Shown here: positions 31,234 to 38,295 of the stretch, piece after piece
How the letters are laid out: each line of letters opens with the position of its first letter
Numbering within the stretch: position 1 is the stretch's first letter
NCBI GenBank assembly: GCA_032718475.1
Contig: JAUCBJ010003280.1
Span: 1 to 38,295 of the forward strand
Length of the DNA: 38,295 bases
Direction of reading: 5' to 3'
Source: Nemertoderma westbladi
Taxonomy: Eukaryota; Xenacoelomorpha; Nemertodermatida; Nemertodermatidae
Program-made: the position numbers and the translations under genes
The notes under the pieces: generated by a model
What the model was told of the DNA's origin: nothing
Database searches by the model: none
What the model saw: the letters and a program-made list of their open reading frames with translations, nothing else

Positions 31234-31434
31234 GGCTCATTCGAAAGCTCTTTTCTCAGAGACCAAAGTTACCATTTGGTTTGGCAAACTCTTGAAAGCT
31301 GCCTGAGCAATCATAACTTGAACAAAACTTGCAAGGCATATTTTACCAAAATTCATGTTATGTTGCTTTAGAACCATTTTGTCTTAAATCAAATGGTAAC
31401 TTTGTTCTCTAAGAAAAGAGCTTTCGAATGAGCC
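31234..31434. mobile_element. 201-bp fold-back MITE in the Gypsy 3' end
   Basis: The left arm begins GGCTCATTCGAAAGCTCTTT and continues to about 31282. The right arm (31387-31434) is its inverted copy with two or three mismatches, through AACAAAGTTACCATTTG. The loop is about 100 bases with no gene. The element supplies the last 45 or so codons of the open frame that crosses from the Gypsy integrase, so those residues are not Gypsy protein. No obvious TSD. Confidence 0.9.
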
Positions 31435-32081
31435 TAAAACGAACTTCGTACGACCACTAGAACTGGAGATTATACATTTTGAAGATCTCCGATGACCGAT
31501 AAGTCTATTCCGTGTAATCCTGCCAAGACCGCAGAGTCGCTTATTCGAGTCCCGTCTTCATTCCGGAGACTTGACGTTGTCTTATAAACTGATCAGTAGG
31601 TCCATTAATCATAAAAAAATACTTTCTCAATTAAAATTTTGTGCTCTTTCTCGTGGAGACATCCAATTGGCACCAATGGGCACAGAAATTTGCAGAAATT
31701 GAATGCAAACCCCAAACTTCATCGCCTTACCGATATCGCGATATATCGGAGCCAGTATCTTCTATGCCAGATATCTCGAAAACTAAGCAAGATATAGGAA
31801 AACGGTTTCCATATTTGGATTCAGCATGAAATTCTGCATCAGATAGGATATGTTTCAAAAGTTCGTCTTTTTGGTCAGAAAATGCGCTACCCCCCCCCCC
31901 CCCCCCCCCCTTAAATAAATAAATGATTAAAATATTTAATTAAAACTCCAGTATCCAGCCTGATAGATAGTAAAATGCACTATCCCGTGCACCCCTACAA
32001 ATGATACGTATGCTCAATTTCAACAAGTATCACTCCTAACATCATTTCAACAAGTATCACAGTAAATAATTGCATACTCAC
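31435..32081. other. Intronic sequence with a 21-base poly-C run
   Basis: No coding similarity is seen. A homopolymer of 21 C (31890-31910) is followed by TTAAATAAATAAATG. The stretch 31435-31600 may hold remains of the Gypsy 3' end, but I cannot match it to anything on the 5' side. Confidence 0.5.
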
Positions 32082-32283
32082 CAATTGAGTCAATAGCATA
32101 AACTTTACGGAATGCAAACGCATAATTTGGGATGATGTTATCATAATGGACAGTGACATATGAGTCACGATCTGGTCGACTTTGTTCGTGAAAGAAACCC
32201 GTTGCATGCATAAACTCATGGAATACAACCCAATCTTGTTTACATGATTCACCTTCTCCTGTACCTTCACCAAGCGTCATCGT
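32082..32283 (-). CDS. Astacin metalloprotease, zinc-site exon
   Basis: The exon lies between an acceptor (AACAG, 32288-32284) and a consensus donor (G|GTGAGT, 32081-32076). It encodes 67 residues plus one base. It contains the full astacin signature HEFMHATGFFHEQSRPDRD, with zinc ligands His, His and His and catalytic Glu in HExxHxxGxxHE. It is preceded by a conserved Cys (GESC) and followed by VHYDNIIPNYAFAFRK. Astacins are secreted or membrane-anchored zinc endopeptidases that process matrix and growth factors. Phase 0 entry matches the exon at 33864-33744 and phase 1 exit matches 8599-8436. All metal-binding and catalytic residues are intact, so the gene appears functional despite the large intron that follows. 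Confidence 0.95.
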
Positions 32284-32505
32284 CTGTTAATATAATAGAA
32301 TAGTACATGGTAAATACTTTTTTTTGGGATAATTTATTGGATATATATTCTAATTTATATATATGTTAGAAAGGTAATAATAAACAGATATTGCTTTTAT
32401 TGCTAGTATATTAACATTGCAAAGCTACTAAAAATAATGGATTACAGAATTACAGGAATAGGCACCGGTAGGCCTTATAGTACCGGTAGGCCGGTAGGCA
32501 AAGGT

Positions 32506-33343
32506 ACTGATCTAGACTTTGCTGATGACTTAGGAGTACTCTCAGAATCATTAGAGGGAGCCCAGCGGCTCCTCAGCTCATTAGAACATGCTGCTTCTAG
32601 TGTTGGTCTTTTTATTAACTCCAGAAAGACCAAAATTCTGACAGTTAACTTTGAAAGTCCTCAGCAAGTCTCTGATCGGATGAGCATAAGCTCAAAGGAT
32701 GGTATGCTTGAGCATGTGGACGACTTCTGTTACCTGGGATCATGGATCCGGAAGTCAGGTGAGGACCTTCGAATACGTAAGGGAAAGGCATGGGCAGCCT
32801 TGAATAGGCTTTCCAGGATTTGGAAGTCACCTAGAATTAATCGGAAACTTAAGGTCCGATTATTTAGAGCAGCAGTAGTTCCAGTACTCCTCTACGGGAG
32901 TCCATGCTGGGCTCTAACTGCTGAGGACACCAAATCTCTGGATGGCACATTCACAAGAATGCTACGCCGGGTACATTGTGTCAAGTACAATGCAAACATC
33001 TCCAACCAGACACTATATAACATTGGAGGTGTCTCATTGGTTCCCCCAAGCTTGACACTAGAACAAAATCGCCTCCGCTTTGCAGGACATTGCTTTCGCC
33101 GTGAGGACCAGCCAGTGCATAATCTTGTACTTTGGCAGCCTCATGGAGTGAATAAGCATGGTGGACAGCCCATGACTTTCTTGAGACGCATCTTAAAGGA
33201 CACTGGCCTTAAAGATGCGGATGATCTATCAAATGTCATGGGTGATAGGGAGTTGTGGCGGTGCAATTTTGTTGACAAGCCGGCACAGCATTCTTAAAAA
33301 TGCAGCTGCAATGCAGCATGCCGATCCTAGTAGTAGTAGTAGT
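32506..33343 (+). pseudogene. 5'-truncated sister copy of the RTE-like LINE
   Basis: The copy starts at the RT motif C (LDFADDLGVLSES) and runs in an open frame to the same NFVDKPAQHS-stop (33295-33297), the same 3' UTR and a (TAG)n tail ending about 33343. About twenty mismatches in 840 bases separate it from 7319-8150, roughly 98 percent identity by eye. Its catalytic pair is the normal Asp-Asp. CCGGTAGGC occurs at 32491-32499 and right after the tail at 33344, a likely TSD, with seven extra bases before the LINE. It lies antisense within the 1.5-kb astacin intron between the exons at 33744 and 32283. Confidence 0.9.
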
Positions 33344-33382
33344 ACCGGTAGGCCTGATTACCTAACTGCTAAAACTGTTACA

Positions 33383-33602
33383 TTTTTTATTGGTGTTAAG
33401 GGTGCATGAGTGGTTTCACATTAATATAACTTTTTGTTGGGCGCAGCTTTTGCAAATTCGGCAATGACGTCCAGGTGGGATCGAACTGGTGACCTCCGGG
33501 TTTGGAGTCTGATGCTCTAACCATTCAGCTAGCGGCTCAGGTAAAAGATAGACCTAGAAATACTATCTGATATCTTGTATGTTCGCAATTTACCTCCTCA
33601 TC
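33383..33602 (-). mobile_element. Fold-back/tRNA-core element, second copy (left part)
   Basis: The sequence starts with the family arm (TTATTGGTGTTAAGGGTGCA) and continues through ATATAACTTTTTGTTGGGCG. The tRNA-like core follows (33455-33542; minus-strand TAGCTGAATGG and CAGTTCGATCCC), then AAAGATAGACCTAGAAATAC. It ends near 33602, so the right arm is lost. Because the arm and core are joined here as they are in the 1182-1538 copy, the arrangement predates either insertion. Confidence 0.8.
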
Positions 33603-33743
33603 CTGGGGGTTCATAGATAGAGGGGTTGCCGCAGCTGAGCAGACATGGTATTTCCATTATAATACAATACTTATATATCATTCATTAAAAAAAATGAGGT
33701 TATTAACTCAATATTAAATATTATTTATATCCATCACTCTGAC

Positions 33744-33864
33744 CTGTCCACCACCAACCACTCCTATATAGGAGGTACATCCCCCTCTATCCACAATGTT
33801 AACATAGTTATAATGCTGAGATGTTCTTGGAACAAGACGAATACATGTGTTATCTTCAAACATT
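33744..33864 (-). CDS. Astacin metalloprotease, second visible exon
   Basis: The exon has an acceptor (AATAG, 33869-33865) and donor (CAG|GTCAGA, 33743-33738). It completes an Arg codon from the preceding exon, then encodes 40 residues with FEDNTCIRLVPRT, the first domain Cys in TCI, HYNYVNIV and GGCTSYIGVVGGGQ, all typical of the N-terminal subdomain of astacins. Length 121 gives phase 2 entry and phase 0 exit, in agreement with its neighbours. No disabling change is seen. Confidence 0.95.
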
Positions 33865-35745
33865 CTATTTTTATAAATATATAATGATATTAATATGATT
33901 TACAAATAATTGTTACATTTAATAACTAGAAAGCCAGCAAGCTGGCTGGAAGGAGCCCGGGGGAAGAATCCTAGCCAAGACTATTACAAATGAACTATGT
34001 CAGTCAGCTGTAGGCCTAGTAAGTAGGCCTAAACTAAACAATTGTCTAAACTGTAAGGCGTGAGGCTAGCTGACTTTGTCGATCGTCCCACATAATAAAA
34101 ATTTAAACTTAGCTACCACTAACAAAAATATAATATGAAGCAAATAATTTCATTATCAAGCACGTCTACAAGATTTAAGATTACCGAATATTTATGAAAA
34201 AATGCCCATGATGCACAACCAGGACACCGAGCGAGTGATGACCCTGAACCCACCATAGAACCACCCTATTATAAATGCGACTCCATTTCCATCCGAATAT
34301 TACAACACCGGCTGCTAAGGCAATCAACCAATGCTGCATTATAGAACAAAATAACAATAGAAAGGGGTAGCTATAGTTACTAAAACTAAAACACAAACAA
34401 AGCGCAAATATCCTAGCTGTTCCACATTAATGTCAGTAGTTCTAGTAAGATAATAATATTGATAACAGTTTCATTCAATTTTTTGAATAAATACAAATTA
34501 TATAATATATTATAGAGCAAATGTATAAACAAAAACTCAATTAATATTATGAAAATTGAAGGTCTAAACAATATGAAACAAAATAATACATTATCAAAGA
34601 CAAATTAAATTTTAGCATATCCAAGAAATTTAACAAACCGCAAATCAGTCAAAGTGAAAAGGGGGGACAGTTCCCCCTTCAACCCCCCTTTCAATCAGCA
34701 CCCCGTCCCAAAAGCAAAGCCGCACCCGGACCCAGTCAAGCAGAATAACCTATGGAGATAGATATTATGACAACACACCCGGTTCTTTTAAATTTGTGTG
34801 ATTTGAGTTTTATGTTCGCACCACTATTGAGTTTTATAATATTTGTAAGAAATGTTAAAACTTATCTTATGCCAATGTAGCAATGGTATTAAAATATAAT
34901 TAAATTAATTTGCACTATTAATGCTTCAGCTAAAAAATGATGCTAATCCTATGTAATAAAAAAAATAAGAATATTATTTTTAAGAACATTCTACATATAT
35001 TCTATACAAAATAATCACCCCAAGGATTCGTGGAATAATAATAATATAATCCTACTGCAGTGGTATAATTTATTTTGTTTATTGACAACTCAACTATTTT
35101 CTGTCTATCCCCGAGAGCTGATAAAGGATGTGTAGACTCAGACAACAGCAAGCAGCAGGAGGGTTGTAGTCAAGAAATTCTGCCTTGATGGAATTCTATC
35201 TCAAGCAGCCCTGTACTCAACCATTACTACACAGCTAGCTGCTGCAGCAGCTCAGGGAGGAGTTGTTACTTTACCATTGCTTTTAATTTCGCGACAAAAT
35301 AATTTCAAAAAAAACGAAATATATCGAATACCACACATTGAATTGATCAAAAGCAATCGAAAGCAATTTACTTGTAAAATTTCAACAAAATCGCCAGGCA
35401 GGAAGTGCCTGAACCTAGATAATTATCAGTCAGTCAGTCAGTCAGTGTATATAACAGATTTGAGATTTTTACAGTAAGTATCCTGCAGATTTTTACAGTA
35501 AGTATCCCGCCTGTCGAGCGGGCTCCTAATAAATGATTATTAATCCAAAACATACACCAGTCCAATAACAATATGCTCCAAGTATGAAGTATGTTACATT
35601 CTAATTACTAAGGTTGTAACATATAGGCCTTATTACATAATATATTTTTTTGTAATTATATTCTTATAATATCCAAATACAAATATAATGTTTCATTATC
35701 ATATTAAATATTACAGTACCATTAAAAATGCGGTTATGGCCTCAC
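33865..35745. other. Intron between the first two visible astacin exons
   Basis: The 1.9-kb intron is AT-rich. It holds a (CAGT)n run (about 35428-35446), a direct repeat of AGATTTTTACAGTAAGTATC (35463-35483 and 35488-35508 region) and a C/G-rich patch with a short hairpin near 34661-34690. A 113-codon open frame on the plus strand (35136-35477) has no recognisable domain and I do not call it. Confidence 0.5.
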
Positions 35746-35905
35746 CTTGCTGCATCCTCAACAGCATTCTTCAGTTTAGGATCAACATTAGATGGTAGTT
35801 GGTAAGGGATCAGGTAGTTCCCTTGATTGATATATTGTTTCCAAAGTACAATTTCATTACCAGCAGCTTTTGTAGGAGATGACTCAATCATGTCCTTCAC
35901 AGCAT
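35746..35905 (-). CDS. Astacin metalloprotease, first visible exon (propeptide end and mature start)
   Basis: The exon starts after an AATAG acceptor (35910-35906) and ends at AG|GTGAGG (donor 35745-35740). Only the frame starting with a split codon (xAT) is open. It gives AVKDMIESSPTKAAG, then VLWKQY and LIPYQLPSN, the last corresponding to the conserved W...IPY segment at the start of the mature astacin domain. It ends with the helix VDPKLKNAVEDAA. The upstream exon(s), with start codon and signal peptide, are not seen to 38295. They must end in phase 1. A clear FxGD aspartate-switch motif is not visible in this exon. Confidence 0.88.
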
Positions 35906-36045
35906 CTATTTATTTTATTAGGTAACTAATCATCTTTAAATTAATTTTGGATACCAGATAATTAAATCACGATAAAATTATACATAAATAGCAAAATTAT
36001 CATAATCAATGACTTTTACAATTGCATGAATCCATGTGCTTTGAA

Positions 36046-36130
36046 GTAGAACAGGTACAACTGTAGAACAGGTACAACTGTAGAACAGGTACAACTGTAG
36101 AACAGGTACAACTGTAGAACAGGTACAACA
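36046..36130. repeat. Minisatellite, five 17-bp units
   Basis: Five nearly perfect copies of GTAGAACAGGTACAACT run head to tail, the last ending in ACA. It lies just upstream (minus-strand sense) of the first visible astacin exon. Confidence 0.97.
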
Positions 36131-36554
36131 AAATTGATTGATTCAAATTTCCCAGAACGCAAGTACTGGATTAACTGCTGACCAATAAATAAATTTACGA
36201 TAGTTAAAATAGTTATGAATTAGCCAAAATCATAATTAATTATATGATGGAAAGCAAAATCTCTAACTATTTATCATTAAAGTACAGAAGTAATATATTT
36301 AACAGGCCATTAGTAGTATTAACCCTATAGTAAAACAATTGTACCTATGGTTGTAACCCAATGAGATTGAATTTGTTTAAAATTTATAATAGATGGTTAA
36401 CCATAGGTAGTAACAAATTTATAAATAGATAACCGAAATGGGGTTATGTGACCATTTAAAAAAATAATAAAAACAATTAACGGGAAAATTGACCTGTATA
36501 ATTCTTAACCCATTAAAAATACTAGATGTATGGACATAGCCAATGTATGAACAT
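36131..36554. other. AT-rich sequence, no gene recognised
   Basis: No coding similarity on either strand. The CCTATGGTTG (about 36344) and its inverted partner TAACCATAGGTA (36397) form a loose inverted repeat around a T/A-rich centre. Confidence 0.4.
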
Positions 36555-36700
36555 AGCCATAAGATCCCTTAACAGGCAGTACTATGATAATCTGAAGGAG
36601 CTTATCAATAAGCAGGTTGATGCCATTAACATTGCTGATGATTGCAGGCAATCAAAGTGTCTTGTTTAAAGTTCATAGAAAGGCGCGATATAAATATAAA

Positions 36701-36733
<33 letters not shown>

Positions 36734-38275
36734 CAGCCCAGGTATGGCAATCACTAAACCAGTTCACTGGGAGGAAAAGCCAACCAGCCACCAAGGTTAA
36801 GGCTGAATCTCCAGCTAAACACGTCAAAGGTTAGAAGGACCACTTTGAGAAGCTTCTAAACGACAGGGTATTGCCTATAACTCATGTATCTCTGAGTCTG
36901 TTGGTGAATGCATGTAGATGAATCCATTGGTGACATCTCCTTTGCTGAAATCACGATCGCAGCTAGGAGCATCAAGACAAAATCGTGCCAGTGGAGTAAA
37001 TGGCATGCCCCCTGAGGTCTTTAAAATTCCTGAGTGTTTGGAGCTCATTCACCCCATTATTGTGGACATGTATAGGACAAAGAGAGTCCCTCAAGAACTG
37101 AAAACAAATAAGTTGGTCCAAGCCCCAAAGTAGGGCAACCTAACAACCCGTGGATGTTTTTGTGGAATCTCGTTAATCTTGATTGCTGCAAAGCTATACA
37201 ACATAATCCTACTAAATCGCATCAGGGATCCTGTTGAGAGATAGTTACATGGGAGCCAAAATGGGTTCCGTAAAGATTGTGGGACCATGGAGAGTATTCT
37301 GGCACTTAGAAGGATAATTGAAGAGTTATCAAAAAAGAAAGACAGACAACTTTGTTGACTTCTTTAAAGCCTTCGACTCAGTCTCCCAACCATGTATGTT
37401 CATCATTCTAGCAGCATATGGGATTCCTGGGGAAATTATTGCACCTATCAGATCACTGTACAATGGTTCCACCACATTTGTGTCTACTGCTGATGGTGAC
37501 ACAGATCCATTCGAAGTCTTATGGGTAGTCCTTCAGGGTGACACACTTGCACCATTCTTATTCGTAATTGTGGTTGATTATGTTCTACACAGGACCTTAG
37601 ACCATCTTAATAATGATGGGGTGATGGTAATACCCCCTACTGGCACAAGAAGTGGAGGAAAACCAGCAAAGTACCTTACTGATCTAGACTTTGCTGATGA
37701 CTTAGGGGTACTGTCAGAATCACTAGAGGGAACACAAAGGCTCCTCTGCTCATTGTAGCAGGTTGCTTCTCGTGTTGGTCTTTACGTAAGGGGAAGGCAT
37801 GGGCAGCAATAAATAGTCTGTCCAGGATTTGGAAGTCCCATATAATAAAACGGGACCTTAAGGTTCGATTATTTATGGCAGGAGTAGTACCAGTACATAT
37901 GAGAGTCCATGCTGGGCTCTAACTGCCAAGGATACTAAATCTCTGGATGGCACTTTCACAAGAATGCTGCACCGGGTTCATTGTGTCAAGTACAATGCAC
38001 ATATCTCCAATTAGACTCTATACAACATTGGAAGTGTTACATTAATCTCCCCTAGCTTGACACTTGAATGGAATCGCCTCCGCTGTGCAGGACATTGCTT
38101 TAGCCGTGAGGACCTGCCAGCCATGGATTAAATAGTCATGGTGGACATCCCATGACTTTCTTGAGATGCATCTTAAGGACACTGGTCTTGAAAATGCAGA
38201 TAATCTAGCATGTCATGGGTGATAGGGTGTTATGGTGGCGTAATTTTGTCGACAAGCCAGCACAGCATTCTTAAT
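36555..38275 (+). pseudogene. Decayed third copy of the RTE-like LINE
   Basis: The copy aligns with the 4324-8150 element from the middle of its ORF (AACAGGCAGTACT, equal to about 6277) to the conserved CAGCACAGCATTCTTAA end. It has many stops and frameshifts, for example the stop at 37131-37133 and another at 37756-37758. A deletion of about 165 bases lies around 37785 (7421-7590 of the full copy). RT motifs DFFKAFDSVS, VLQGDTLAPFLF and LDFADDLG are still readable. At about 36656-36733 a short insert ends in (ATT)n after AAAGGCGCGATATAAATATA, which looks like the 3' end of another retroelement. It has decayed far more than the other two copies. Confidence 0.88.
36656..36733 (+). mobile_element. 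Short 3'-end fragment of a SINE/LINE with (ATT)n tail
   Basis: About 50 bases (with AAAGGCGCGATATAAATATA) followed by a run of ATT units interrupt the LINE copy between matching flanks. The ATCA at both borders could be a minimal TSD. GCGC-TATAAAT followed by ATT repeats is a common 3' end of L2/CR1-mobilised elements; the family is not identifiable. Confidence 0.5.
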
Positions 38276-38295
38276 ATATATATGTAATAGATTCA

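Noticed and set aside
34181-34396. Membrane-protein-like minus-strand frame (hydrophobic start)
   Set aside because: Hydrophobic stretches are common in random AT-rich frames. No splice support or homology is seen and it lies in the intron between two astacin exons.
35136-35477. 113-codon open frame in the first astacin intron
   Set aside because: It has no domain and no Met until codon 48. It contains simple CAGT-repeat sequence and lies on the strand opposite the host gene.

Overview
The window is eukaryotic and almost certainly from an AT-rich invertebrate animal. It holds spliced coding exons with GT-AG borders, non-LTR, LTR and hAT elements, tRNA-derived SINEs and several minisatellites. 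A secreted astacin protease and an antistasin-type exon fit a marine invertebrate such as a sponge or cnidarian, but the sequence alone does not settle the taxon. There are no prokaryotic operons, CRISPR arrays or rRNA genes.

Host genes (minus strand). Four exons at 35905-35746, 33864-33744, 32283-32082 and 8599-8436 join in perfect phase and encode a complete astacin-family zinc metalloprotease catalytic domain ending at its own stop codon. The third intron is about 23.5 kb and is filled with nested mobile elements. A second minus-strand gene starts at 508 with a signal peptide and an antistasin-like cysteine domain, and leaves the window at the left edge. Its exon phase matches the phase needed in front of the first visible astacin exon, so it may be the first exon of a tandem paralogue.

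Layout. 0.7-1.5 kb: fold-back elements, one with a tRNA-like core. 2.2-3.0 kb: fragments of a Ty3/Gypsy integrase and of a tyrosine-recombinase-like protein. 4.3-8.15 kb: a full-length RTE-like LINE with target-site duplication (TSD) and one long ORF. 8.4-8.6 kb: last astacin exon. 9.24-9.9 kb: minisatellite. 10.9-17.0 kb: a hAT transposon with terminal inverted repeats (TIRs) and a perfect 8-bp TSD, itself carrying a 1.9-kb TIR element with a GC-rich minisatellite. 17.5-26.75 kb: an old CR1/L2-like LINE (LINE A), split by a minus-strand two-ORF LINE (LINE B), by the 3' end of an RTE-like LINE (LINE C) and by a SINE. LINE C is itself split by a 2.2-kb TG...CA element with a 5-bp TSD. 26.9-31.2 kb: a GC-rich Ty3/Gypsy gag-pol relic whose 3' end is interrupted by a 201-bp fold-back element. 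32-36 kb: three astacin exons, a 5'-truncated second copy of the 4.3-kb LINE and another fold-back copy. 36.5-38.3 kb: a decayed third copy of that LINE.

The mobile genes look inactive or doubtful. The hAT, Gypsy and LINE B reading frames carry frameshifts or stops. The one long intact LINE ORF has Glu in place of the second catalytic Asp of its reverse transcriptase. I found no convincing new multi-gene system. The most informative structures are the nested insertions that can be put in order, the TG...CA element, the fold-back family with a tRNA-like core, and the astacin gene spanning the repeat nest.
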